Of a stretch of 64,000 nucleotides of DNA, positions 25,560 through 33,645 are shown piece by piece. The stretch lies in the NCBI RefSeq assembly GCF_031458235.1, contig NZ_JAVDYB010000001.1:3431001-3495000 (forward strand). Reading direction: 5' to 3'. The notes under the pieces are model-generated. The model saw nothing but the letters and a program-made list of their open reading frames with translations. It ran no database searches and was not told the DNA's origin. This DNA comes from Catenuloplanes atrovinosus. Lineage in GTDB: Bacteria > Actinomycetota > Actinomycetes > Mycobacteriales > Micromonosporaceae. The position numbers and the translations under genes were made by a program. Numbering within the stretch: position 1 is the first letter of the stretch; every line of letters starts with the position of its first letter.

Positions 25560-26578
25560 GCCAGCCGCCCCACCAGCTTGCTGAGCAGGTCGGGAGTGAC
25601 GGTCAGCTCGTTGATCGAGGGGAGTTGGCCGGCGAGTTCCTTGAGCGCGAGCGCCTGGAGCACGGCCGGGGGCAGGTCGCGGTAGGCGGCCAGGCGCGCG
25701 GCCTCGGCCTCCGCCTCGGCCAGGCCGACCAGCCGGGTGCCGGCGGCGCGCGCCTCGTCCCGTACCCGCGCGGCATCGGCTTCCGCACCGGCGGCGCGCC
25801 GCAGGCGGTCCGCCTCGGCCGCGCTCGCCACGTCCTGCCGCTCCGCGTCCAGCTCGGCCTCGCGGCGGGTGTTGGCGCCGCGCTGCTCGACCAGTTGCTG
25901 CTCGCGGCGGGCCAGTTCGATGCGGCTCTGCAACTCGTTCTCCGCGATGGATCGCTCCTGCTCGACCGCGTGCGCGCGCCGCGCGTAGGTGGCCCGGTCC
26001 GCGTCCTGCTGCACCTGCTCGCGAGTCGGCGTCTGCAGCGCGCGCTCCAGCTCCGGCTCGGGCCGCAGCGCCACCACACGCGCGCTGACCACGGCCACGC
26101 CGGTCTCGGTCAGCCGCGGATCGGCCGCCAGCGCGCCCGCGACCGCGGCCCGGACCGGCGCGATGCCGGTGGTCAGCGCCTCCGCCAGCGGCAACCGGGC
26201 CAGCAGGTCCAGCGCGGGCTGCTGGGCCAGCTCGGCGAGCATGCCGGCCACCTGGTCGAGCGGCTGACCACGCCAGGTCCCCCGGTACGGATCGATCGAG
26301 AAGTCCAGGCGCGCTGCCGCCGCGGCCGGGTCGCTGACCCGGTAGGTGACCGTCGCCTGCACGGTGACGTCCGCGAAGTCCTCGGTCCGCGCGTGGAACA
26401 GCAGCGGCAGCTCGCGGTCGTCGACCGGCACCTCGGACAGCGCCGCGGTCAGCGGCCGGTACCAGAACGACAGCCCGGTGCCGGCGCGCCGGACCCGGCC
26501 GCCCACGGTGTGGCTGACCCAGCTGGTCGGCGCGGCGCGCAGGTGCCGCAGGTGGAAGCGTCGAGTCACATCGGCCAT
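25556..26578 (-). CDS. SPFH/Band 7 domain protein
   Basis: A 340-residue protein with an SPFH domain (residues ~25-200: TYRVSDPAAAAARLDFSID, LTETGVAVVSARVVAL) followed by a long Ala/Glu/Arg coiled coil of the flotillin type (residues ~200-300) and a short C-terminal domain. No clear TM segment is visible, so membrane association would be peripheral. The start follows GGGAGGGATCACC. It is the first gene of the operon facing nrtR, with NrtR-type operators in between. Confidence 0.85.
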   Translation of the reverse strand: MADVTRRFHLRHLRAAPTSWVSHTVGGRVRRAGTGLSFWYRPLTAALSEVPVDDRELPLLFHARTEDFADVTVQATVTYRVSDPAAAAARLDFSIDPYRGTWRGQPLDQVAGMLAELAQQPALDLLARLPLAEALTTGIAPVRAAVAGALAADPRLTETGVAVVSARVVALRPEPELERALQTPTREQVQQDADRATYARRAHAVEQERSIAENELQSRIELARREQQLVEQRGANTRREAELDAERQDVASAAEADRLRRAAGAEADAARVRDEARAAGTRLVGLAEAEAEAARLAAYRDLPPAVLQALALKELAGQLPSINELTVTPDLLSKLVGRLA

Positions 26579-26595
26579 GGTGATCCCTCCCGGCG

Positions 26596-26652
26596 TTTTT
26601 CGTCATCATGACGATAAACCCGGGACGCTATTATCGTCAACGTGACGATTAA
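26596..26652. promoter_or_regulatory. Two NrtR-type operators between nrtR and the SPFH operon
   Basis: Two palindromes share the core CGTCA-N3-TGACG: 26596-26618 (flanks TTTTT/ATAAA) and 26630-26652 (flanks ATTAT/ATTAA). Their centres are about 34 bp apart, close to three helical turns. The second covers the nrtR start codon and TATTAT (26629-26634), a -10 box 7 bases before the GTG. Both arrangements predict repression of both directions. Confidence 0.8.
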
Positions 26653-27316
26653 CCTCACGGTGGACCTGGTGCTGCTCACCATCCGCGGCGGCGAGCTCCA
26701 GGTGCTGCTCATCCGGCGCGGCATCCCGCCGTACCAGGGGATGTGGGCGCTGCCCGGCGGTTTCGTGCTGGACGGCGAGGACCTGCCGGAGGCGGCGGCC
26801 CGGGAGCTGCGCGAGGAGACCGGGCTGGATCCGCAGGCCGGGCACCTGGAGCAGTTGGCCACCTACGGCACGCCGGGCCGGGATCCGCGCGGGCGCGTGG
26901 TGACGGTCGCCTACCTGGCGCTGCTGCCGGACCTGCCGGCCCCGGTCGCGGGCAGCGACGCGGCCGGCGCGGAGTGGCGGCGGTACGACGAGGTGGCCGA
27001 CGGCGGGCTCGCGTTCGACCACGACCGCATCCTGCGCGACGGCATCGAGCGCGCCCGGTCGAAGCTGGAGTACACGCCGCTGGCCACCGCGTTCTGCCCG
27101 GCCGAGTTCACCATCGCGGACCTGCGCGCGGTCTACGAGACCGTGTGGCAGACCCGGATCGACGCCCGGAACTTCCACCGCAAGGTCACCGGCGCGGAGG
27201 GCTTCGTCGAGCCGACCGGCGGCACCGTGATCCGCGACCGTGGCCGCCCGGCCCAGCTGTTCCGCCGTGGCCCGGCCGCGCTGCTGCACCCGCCCCTGAT
27301 GCGGCCCGCGGAATGA
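26642..27316 (+). CDS. nrtR: NrtR-type NUDIX regulator of NAD metabolism
   Basis: A 224-residue protein with an N-terminal NUDIX domain and a C-terminal winged helix. The NUDIX box is GGFVLDGEDLPEAAARELREETGL (residues ~39-62), and the C-terminal part has EFTIADLRAVYETVWQTRIDARNFHRKV, the NrtR DNA-binding domain. NrtR proteins sense ADP-ribose-type NAD derivatives and repress NAD genes. The GTG start lies inside one of two operator palindromes and follows TATTAT by 7 bases, so it is leaderless and autoregulated. The divergent operon includes an NAD-kinase-like gene. Confidence 0.9.
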   Translation: MTINLTVDLVLLTIRGGELQVLLIRRGIPPYQGMWALPGGFVLDGEDLPEAAARELREETGLDPQAGHLEQLATYGTPGRDPRGRVVTVAYLALLPDLPAPVAGSDAAGAEWRRYDEVADGGLAFDHDRILRDGIERARSKLEYTPLATAFCPAEFTIADLRAVYETVWQTRIDARNFHRKVTGAEGFVEPTGGTVIRDRGRPAQLFRRGPAALLHPPLMRPAE

Positions 27317-27367
27317 TGTCCGTAAATCGATGGCCGACCGGTCCCGTCGTCCGGTAGACCATCAGCC

Positions 27368-28381
27368 ATGCAGTGGCAGCGGCGACTGACCGCGATCCTG
27401 GACGACGAGGCGGGGGCCGGCCGGTTCAGCGGCACGATCCTGGTCACCCGGCGCGACGAGACGCTGTTCTCCGGTGCGTACGGGCTGGCCGACCGGGAGC
27501 GGGCGACGCCGGTCACCATGGAAACCCGGTTCGCGATCGGCTCGATCACCAAGCTGCTGACCGCCACCGCGATCGTGCGGCTGATCCAGGACGGCACGAT
27601 CACCGCGGCCGACCCGGTCGGCCGCTGGCTGCCCGACTACCCGAACCCGGAGGTGGCCGCGAAGGTCACGGTGCACCACCTGCTCACCCACACCGGCGGC
27701 ACCGGCGACATCATGGTGCCCGAGCACTGGGAGCGCCGGCACGAGATCCGCACGCCGGACGACCACGTCGGCCTCCTCGGACACCGTGCCCCGACCTTCG
27801 AGCCCGGGCGGTGGTACGACTACAGCAACTACGGCTACGTCCTGCTCGGCGCGATCATCGAGCGGGCGAGCGGGCGTGGGCATCCCGAGCAGGTGCGCGA
27901 GACCGTGCTGCGGCCGGCGGGCATGACGCGGTCCGGCAACGAGCCCGACGAGCCGCCGGCCGCGGACCTGGCCGTCGGCTACACCGGCGAGGAGCGCGTC
28001 CCGAACACCGACTACCGGTTCCTGCGCGGCAACCCGGCCGGCGGCGCCTCCGCCACCGCCGGTGACCTGGTCCGGTTCGCGCGCGCGGTGCTGCGTCACG
28101 AGCTGCTGGACGCCGCGCACACCGAGCTGCTGACCACCGCGAAGGTGAACATCGGCTTCACCGGGCGGCAGGCGTACGGGTTCGCCGAGCGGACGATCCA
28201 CGGCGTCCGCACGATCGGCGGCGCCGGCGGCTTCCCGGGCGCGAACGCGGAGCTGGTCATCCACCCGCCGTCCGAGCACGTCATCGTGGTGCTGGCCAAC
28301 CTCGACCCGCCCGCCGCGTCGGACGTCGCCCGCTTCATCGACTTCGCACTGCCCGCGGCCGACCTGCTGCCGGACGGCTAG
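27368..28381 (+). CDS. Class C beta-lactamase-related serine hydrolase
   Basis: A 337-residue protein of the beta-lactamase/D-aminopeptidase superfamily. S59-I-T-K62 is the nucleophile motif, YDYSNYGYVLLG the Tyr-x-Asn motif and TIGGAGGFPGANAEL the third active-site strand. No signal peptide is visible. Such cytoplasmic or surface members act as esterases or peptidases more often than as true lactamases. Its stop overlaps the convergent GGDEF gene by 4 bp. Confidence 0.88.
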   Translation: MQWQRRLTAILDDEAGAGRFSGTILVTRRDETLFSGAYGLADRERATPVTMETRFAIGSITKLLTATAIVRLIQDGTITAADPVGRWLPDYPNPEVAAKVTVHHLLTHTGGTGDIMVPEHWERRHEIRTPDDHVGLLGHRAPTFEPGRWYDYSNYGYVLLGAIIERASGRGHPEQVRETVLRPAGMTRSGNEPDEPPAADLAVGYTGEERVPNTDYRFLRGNPAGGASATAGDLVRFARAVLRHELLDAAHTELLTTAKVNIGFTGRQAYGFAERTIHGVRTIGGAGGFPGANAELVIHPPSEHVIVVLANLDPPAASDVARFIDFALPAADLLPDG

Positions 28382-29892
28382 CGCGCGGTCAGTGCGGGCA
28401 CGCCGTGGCCGGGCGGCGCCTCGTCGTACCGGCGGATCGCGCCCCGGCCCGCGGCCTTCGCCTCGTACAGCGCCAGATCGGCCCGGTGCAGCAGCGCGTC
28501 CGGGTCGTAATCGCCGCCGGTGGTGGTGGCGATGCCGATGCTGGCCCGCACGTCGATGGCGCGGCCGGGCACGATCGACATCGGCTCGGACAGCCGGTCC
28601 GCGATCCGCGCCGCGACCGCGTCCGCGCCCGCCGGGTCGTCGAGCCGCGGCAGCAGCACCACGAACTCGTCGCCGCCGAAGCGGGCGACCATCTCGCCGG
28701 CGCGCAGCGAGTCGGTGAGCCGCCGGCCGACCTCCACCAGCAGCGCGTCGCCCGCGGCGTGCCCGAGCGTGTCGTTGACCGGTTTGAAGCCGTCCAGGTC
28801 GACCATCAGTACGCCGGTGCAGGTGTCCGGCCCCGCCGTGGCCGCGGACTCGTGGAAGCGCTGGTAGAGCGCGGCCCGGTTGGGCAGCCCGGTGAGCGTG
28901 TCGTGGTTCGCCTGGAAGTGCAGCATCGCCTGCTGCTCGTCGACCTTGCGCAGCAGACCGCGGACGAACACCAGGCCGAGGAACTGCCGGACGAACGCCA
29001 GCACCACCGTGATCAGCAGCATCCAGGTGAGCGTCGGGCTGAGCGTGCCGTTCCGCGCGTACAGCGTCACCACGCCGGCCAGCGCGAGGCCGGTGGGTAC
29101 GTACGGCAGCAGCGCCCACGGCCCGGAGAACCACCGGCGCCCGGTGCCGTCCGCCTCGGGCAGCCGGGCGTGCGCGGCCAGCGCGGCCAGCACGCCGCCG
29201 ACGATCGGGCCGGCGCCGGCCCCGTTCGCGTACCAGGGCAGCTGGTGGACCTGGTTGTAGACGGTGATCGTGTGAGCCACCACGATCACGGTCAGCGCGG
29301 CGAGGAACAGGCTCAGCGCGTGCAGGTACCGGTGCTGCTCGGTCCGCGACACGAGCACCAGCGCCGCGGCCAGGCCGACGATGTCCGGCAGCATCAGCGC
29401 CAGGAACGCCGCCCGGGACGATTCCGGCAGGGTCGCCATGACGGGGCCGAGCACGAGGTGCCACGAGACCATGAACAGCGCGCTGGACACCGCCGCCACG
29501 TCGATCAGCTGGATCAGCCGGGTGAACCGGTCCGGCGGGGACGGCGCATGCAGCCACAGCATCACCACGGCGGTCACCGCCGCGGGCACCGCGACCACGC
29601 CGGCCAGCTGCGCCAGGCCGGGGCTCGCCAGCACCCCGCTCAGCGCGGCCAGCAGGTAGGCGACCGCGAGCAGCGCGTCGGTGACCGCGGCGGCCCGCCA
29701 GCCCCCGCGGATGCGGCCCCGCTCGGCGCGCACGTGGCGGCGGCAGCCCACCACGCCGTACGCGACCGCCGCGGACGCCGGCCCGAACACCAGCAGCGCG
29801 CCCACCGCGATCGACAGCACCGGCAGCATCACCTGCACCACGGCGCCCACGGCCACGGCCGACCCCAGCAGCACGGTGACTCTTCGCCCCAC
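28378..29892 (-). CDS. Membrane-bound diguanylate cyclase (GGDEF)
   Basis: A 504-residue protein with about ten TM segments (residues 1-310), a short coil and a C-terminal GGDEF domain starting at HDTLTGLPNRAALYQ. RFGGDEFVVLLPRL (near residue 404) is an intact active site, so cyclic di-GMP synthesis is likely. The membrane part resembles the large sensor regions of actinobacterial GGDEF proteins. No EAL domain is present. Confidence 0.92.
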   Translation of the reverse strand: MGRRVTVLLGSAVAVGAVVQVMLPVLSIAVGALLVFGPASAAVAYGVVGCRRHVRAERGRIRGGWRAAAVTDALLAVAYLLAALSGVLASPGLAQLAGVVAVPAAVTAVVMLWLHAPSPPDRFTRLIQLIDVAAVSSALFMVSWHLVLGPVMATLPESSRAAFLALMLPDIVGLAAALVLVSRTEQHRYLHALSLFLAALTVIVVAHTITVYNQVHQLPWYANGAGAGPIVGGVLAALAAHARLPEADGTGRRWFSGPWALLPYVPTGLALAGVVTLYARNGTLSPTLTWMLLITVVLAFVRQFLGLVFVRGLLRKVDEQQAMLHFQANHDTLTGLPNRAALYQRFHESAATAGPDTCTGVLMVDLDGFKPVNDTLGHAAGDALLVEVGRRLTDSLRAGEMVARFGGDEFVVLLPRLDDPAGADAVAARIADRLSEPMSIVPGRAIDVRASIGIATTTGGDYDPDALLHRADLALYEAKAAGRGAIRRYDEAPPGHGVPALTAR

Positions 29893-29949
29893 GAACGACT
29901 CTTCGGCCGCGCCGGGCCGCGCTTGAGCGGTAGCGACGGCCCGGCCCGG

Positions 29950-30864
29950 TCATCGCGCGACCGGCGCCAGGTGCGCGTGTGCCCACTCCGCCAGGCTGGT
30001 CAGCGGCAGGCCGAGCGACCGCGCGAACTCCGGCCTGGCCGGCTGCCCGGCCCGGTTCAGCAGGTCGTTGGAGACCACCGCGTACGGCGGCATCCCGGCC
30101 GCGACCGCCTCGTCCTCGGTCATGTCCGGCGCGGCCAGCGGCGTGCCGAGCGCGCCGGACAGCACCGCGGCGACCTCCGCCATCGTCAGATAGTCGCTCG
30201 CCAGCTCCAGCTCCACGCCGTGGAAACGCTCCGGATCGGCGAACGCCGCCGCGGCGGCCCGGCCGACGTCCCGCACCGCCACCAGCGACAGGTGCGTGCC
30301 CGGCTTGAGCGTGGTCGCCAGCCCGCCCGCGACGCCGCGCGGGAACAGGTAGGCGGTGCGGGGCAGCAGGTTCTCCATGAAGAAGGCCGGCTTGATCAGC
30401 GTCCAGTGCCGGAAGCCCGCCTCGCGTACCCGCTGCTCCGCCCCGGCCTTGGCGCCCAGCACGCGGTCCATGTGCGCGCGGCGCTCGGCGGACCAGCCCG
30501 GCACCGCGGTGTGCCGGTCGGAGCCGGAGACGGACGTGTGCACGAACTGCGTGACGCCGGCCGTGCGCGCCGCCTCGATCAGGTTCACCGCCAGGGTCAG
30601 CTCGCCCTCGAAGTCGTAGCCGCCGTCGTCGAACGCGGGCATCTGCACGGAGAAGACCGCGTGGGCGCCGTCGGCGGCGCGGGCCAGCGACTCGCGGTCA
30701 CGCAGGTCGCCGACGCGCAGCTCGGCGCCGCGGCGGGCCAGCTCGCGCGCGGCCGGCGACTCCGGGTCGCGGACCAGCGCGCGGACCGCGACACCGGCGG
30801 TGAGCAGCTCATCCGCGGTGGCGCCGCCCTGCTGACCGGTCGCACCGACTACCAGGACCGTCAT
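29950..30864 (-). CDS. NmrA-like NAD(P)-binding protein
   Basis: A 304-residue atypical SDR. The N-terminal VLVVGATGQQGGATADELL binds the dinucleotide, and FVHTSVSGSDRHTAVPGW and FFMENLLPRTAYLFP fit the NmrA/HSCARG group, which senses redox state or reduces quinone-like substrates. The start at 30864 follows GAGAGGGGTACGTC. It is divergent from the TetR gene across two operator-like palindromes and is the probable target of that repressor. Confidence 0.88.
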   Translation of the reverse strand: MTVLVVGATGQQGGATADELLTAGVAVRALVRDPESPAARELARRGAELRVGDLRDRESLARAADGAHAVFSVQMPAFDDGGYDFEGELTLAVNLIEAARTAGVTQFVHTSVSGSDRHTAVPGWSAERRAHMDRVLGAKAGAEQRVREAGFRHWTLIKPAFFMENLLPRTAYLFPRGVAGGLATTLKPGTHLSLVAVRDVGRAAAAAFADPERFHGVELELASDYLTMAEVAAVLSGALGTPLAAPDMTEDEAVAAGMPPYAVVSNDLLNRAGQPARPEFARSLGLPLTSLAEWAHAHLAPVAR

Positions 30865-30883
30865 GACGTACCCCTCTCGATCG

Positions 30884-30938
30884 AAACGGCGGACCACGCC
30901 GTTTCCTTGGAGGTACGATATGGCGGACCCCGCCGTTT
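30884..30938. promoter_or_regulatory. Twin operator sites between the NmrA-like and TetR genes
   Basis: Site A (30884-30904) is a perfect palindrome, AAACGGCG-GACCA-CGCCGTTT. Site B (30918-30938) repeats GGCGGACC-CGCCGTTT with a degenerate left arm. Centres are 34 bp apart. TACGAT at 30914-30919, a -10 box for the TetR gene, lies between and partly within them. Confidence 0.75.
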
Positions 30939-30962
30939 ATGCAAGGACCGAGGTGGACGCCC

Positions 30963-31529
30963 ATGACCGGCCAGCGCGCGGACGCCCGCCGCAACTACGC
31001 GCTCCTGCTCGCCGTGGCCTCCGAGGCCGTCGCCGCGCACGGCGCGGACGCGTCGCTGGAGCAGATCGCGCGCACCGCCGGCGTCGGCTCCGGCACCGTG
31101 CGCCGCCACTTCCCCACCCGGCACGCGCTGCTGGCGGCCGTCTTCCGCGAGCGCGTCGAGTCGCTGTGCGCGGCGGCCCGGGACCTGTCCGGGCGGCTGC
31201 CCGCGCGGGAGGCGCTGCTGGAGTGGCTGCGCCTGGTGACCGCGTCCGCCGCCACCATCGGCGGGCTGGCGACCGCGCTCAACCGTGATCGGGTGGCCGC
31301 ACCGGGAGAGCCGCACACCCACTGCGCCACCACCCAGCTCACCTCGGCGGGCGCACCGCTGGTGGCGCGGGCGACCGCCGCTGGCGCGCTGACCCCGGGC
31401 GTGACGATCTCCGACCTGCTGACGCTGGTCACCGGCATCTCGCTGGCCGCGGCGCCGCACCCGGACCCGGCGGCGGAGGCGGAACGGCTGCTCGCCCTCA
31501 CCGTCGCCGGCATCAGCCCGGTGCCATGA
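30963..31529 (+). CDS. TetR-family regulator
   Basis: A 188-residue regulator with helix-turn-helix SLEQIARTAGVGSGTVRRHFPTRHALL and a TetR C-terminal domain of the type paired with NmrA/SDR genes. ATG 30963 follows GAGGTGG, so unlike several other TetR genes here it has a leader of about 35 nt. It faces the NmrA-like gene and probably represses both through the twin sites upstream. Confidence 0.9.
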   Translation: MTGQRADARRNYALLLAVASEAVAAHGADASLEQIARTAGVGSGTVRRHFPTRHALLAAVFRERVESLCAAARDLSGRLPAREALLEWLRLVTASAATIGGLATALNRDRVAAPGEPHTHCATTQLTSAGAPLVARATAAGALTPGVTISDLLTLVTGISLAAAPHPDPAAEAERLLALTVAGISPVP

Positions 31530-31569
31530 CGGCTGTCCACGCGTCGTACCGCGGTGGTGGGATCGGTAC

Positions 31570-32301
31570 ATGGCTCTGATCGCGTACGACAGCGCGGACG
31601 CGGCGGCGTTCGAGGCGAACCGGCATCTGCGGGACGACGACCTCGCCACCTGGCGGGCGGCGATCGGCCGATATCTGCGGCCGCAGCCGGGGATGCGCCT
31701 GCTCGACCTGGGATGCGGGACCGGGAGCTGGGCGCGGGCGTTCCGCGACTGGTGGCCCGGCGCCGACGTGGTGGCGGTGGAGCCGGCGGCGGCGATGCGC
31801 GAGCGCGCGGTGTTCCGGCCGGTCCTCGCCGGTAGCGCCGAGGACATTCCGCTGGCGTCCGGCAGCGTCGACGCGGTGTGGCTGTCCACGGTCGTCCACC
31901 ACATCGCCGACCTTGGGGCGGCCGCCCGGGAGATCCGGCGGGTGCTGCGGCCGGGCGCGCCGGTGCTGATCCGGTCCGCGTTCGCCGGGCGGCACGGGGC
32001 GATCAGCCTGTTCCGCTGGTTTCCGGAGGCGGTCGCGGTGCTCGACCGGTACCCGAGCATCGCCGGCGTCGAGGCCGCGTTCGCCGGCGCCGGGTTCGCC
32101 ACGGCCGGCTGCGAACCGGTCCCGCAGGTGTCGGCCCCGTCGCTGGCGGAGGCCGTCGCCGGGCTGCGCCGTGCCGCGCACACCCCGTTGCAGCTGATCA
32201 GCGACGACGCGTACGCGGCGGGGCTGGCCCGGATGCGCGCTGCCGCGCTCACCGAGCGTGGGCCGGTGGTGGACGCGCTCGATCTGCTGGTGCTGCGCTG
32301 A
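31570..32301 (+). CDS. Class I SAM-dependent methyltransferase
   Basis: A 243-residue protein. LLDLGCGTGSWARAF is the SAM-binding motif, AVEPAAAMRERA follows beta-2, and WLSTVVHHIADLGAAAREIRRVLRPGAPVLIR is typical of the Methyltransf_11 group. No substrate can be assigned. It begins 40 bp after the TetR gene on the same strand. GGTGGGATC near 31555 may serve as ribosome site. Confidence 0.87.
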   Translation: MALIAYDSADAAAFEANRHLRDDDLATWRAAIGRYLRPQPGMRLLDLGCGTGSWARAFRDWWPGADVVAVEPAAAMRERAVFRPVLAGSAEDIPLASGSVDAVWLSTVVHHIADLGAAAREIRRVLRPGAPVLIRSAFAGRHGAISLFRWFPEAVAVLDRYPSIAGVEAAFAGAGFATAGCEPVPQVSAPSLAEAVAGLRRAAHTPLQLISDDAYAAGLARMRAAALTERGPVVDALDLLVLR

Positions 32302-32305
32302 GCCG

Positions 32306-33343
32306 TCAGCCGATCGCGGCGAGCACGGGTCTGCGGCCGGCCGGTACGCGGGTGAACGGGACCGGCCAGGACGCCCGGCTGCCACACCGGTCGGCGGGGG
32401 CGCAGACCGCGTGGTACATGGCGTCGGCGGAGCCCAGCGGCAGGGACGCGAGCACGGCCGCGACGTGCAGCGTGCCGCCGGTCTCGGCCGTGGCGATGCT
32501 CAGGTAGCCCCACTGACCGCCGGGGATCGTGCCGGCGACCGTGGGCAGGGAGATCATCTGCTCCCAGCCGCCGTCGGCGCGGCGCGCGGTGTAGCGGAGG
32601 CCCTGCGTGCCCGAACGCGCGAGCAGGTGGAATCGGCCGGCCGCCACCGAACCGCTGAGCTGCTGGAACTGATGGTCTTTGGGGTTGCCGGTACGCCGCT
32701 GCACGTCCTCGAACCGCGTCCACCGCGCGGCCTCGAGGCGGCGGGCGTGGAAGAGGCCGTTGTCGATCGTGGAGACCGCGAGGTGCAGGTCGGGGCCGTC
32801 ACCGGCGATGGTCACGTCCGTGACGTAGCCGGGGTCGCCGGCGGTGGTCCGCTTGACGTCGGTGAAGGCGGACCAGGTCCCGTTCGCGTGGCGGACCGCG
32901 TGGTACAGGCCGGTGCTGCCGAGCACGGCGAGGTGGAGCTCGCCGTTCGCGTGCGCCACGGCGACACGATGCAGGGTTCCGGCGTCGTTGCCGCGCGGCA
33001 CCGCGTCCTTGACGTCGGTCAGCGGCGCGGACCACGTGCCGTTCGCCCGCCGGATGCCGTGGAACGCGCGCCCGGCGTGATTGATCGTCACCACCTGCAG
33101 TTCCCCGCCGATCGTGACGGTGGCCATGTCCCGGTGCGCGCGGTTGGCGCCCCAGGGGGCGGGAGCCGCGAATGGCGTCCAGCGGCGGTCGCGTCCGCGC
33201 ATGCCGTGCAGCACCGTGCCGTCCCCGTCCGCGATGACCGCCTGTAGGTCTCCGGGCGCCGCCCGCGCCGCGTTCGGCATCAGCAGGACGGCCGACAGCA
33301 CGGACAGCGCGAGCGACATCCCGGCCGCGACCCAGCGTTTCAT
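32306..33343 (-). CDS. Secreted beta-propeller/lectin-like protein
   Basis: A 345-residue precursor with signal peptide MKRWVAAGMSLALSVLSAVL and cleavage near ARAAPG. The mature protein shows about six to seven repeats of about 45 residues with the pattern (Y/F)HA/GxRxANGTWS...DV, as in fucose-lectin or PLL-like propellers. It probably binds glycans outside the cell, but no ligand is known. The start at 33343 follows GGAGTG. It is convergent with the methyltransferase gene, 4 bp apart. Confidence 0.75.
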   Translation of the reverse strand: MKRWVAAGMSLALSVLSAVLLMPNAARAAPGDLQAVIADGDGTVLHGMRGRDRRWTPFAAPAPWGANRAHRDMATVTIGGELQVVTINHAGRAFHGIRRANGTWSAPLTDVKDAVPRGNDAGTLHRVAVAHANGELHLAVLGSTGLYHAVRHANGTWSAFTDVKRTTAGDPGYVTDVTIAGDGPDLHLAVSTIDNGLFHARRLEAARWTRFEDVQRRTGNPKDHQFQQLSGSVAAGRFHLLARSGTQGLRYTARRADGGWEQMISLPTVAGTIPGGQWGYLSIATAETGGTLHVAAVLASLPLGSADAMYHAVCAPADRCGSRASWPVPFTRVPAGRRPVLAAIG

Positions 33344-33645
33344 CGTCGCACTCCACCTACTCATGTAACGACATTTCGGACATGTCACTTTAGCGAATGG
33401 GCCGGGGCCGGGCGCGCGGGCACCCGGCCGCCCTGCGGGGCTCGTCGCGCCATGGCATCGAGGTCGTAGCGCCGGCGTGAATCCCGCTCGATGGAAGTTG
33501 CAACGGCTCAGCCCACCGTTCGTACCGGATGGTGGGCTGGATGGCCATGGATGTACGTCGTCCGGATGATCGGAGCCCTGCCACCTGCGCGTGGCTTCCG
33601 GATGGTCGAGTTGTCGGCGGGTGTCGATGCCGGAAGACTGGCGCG

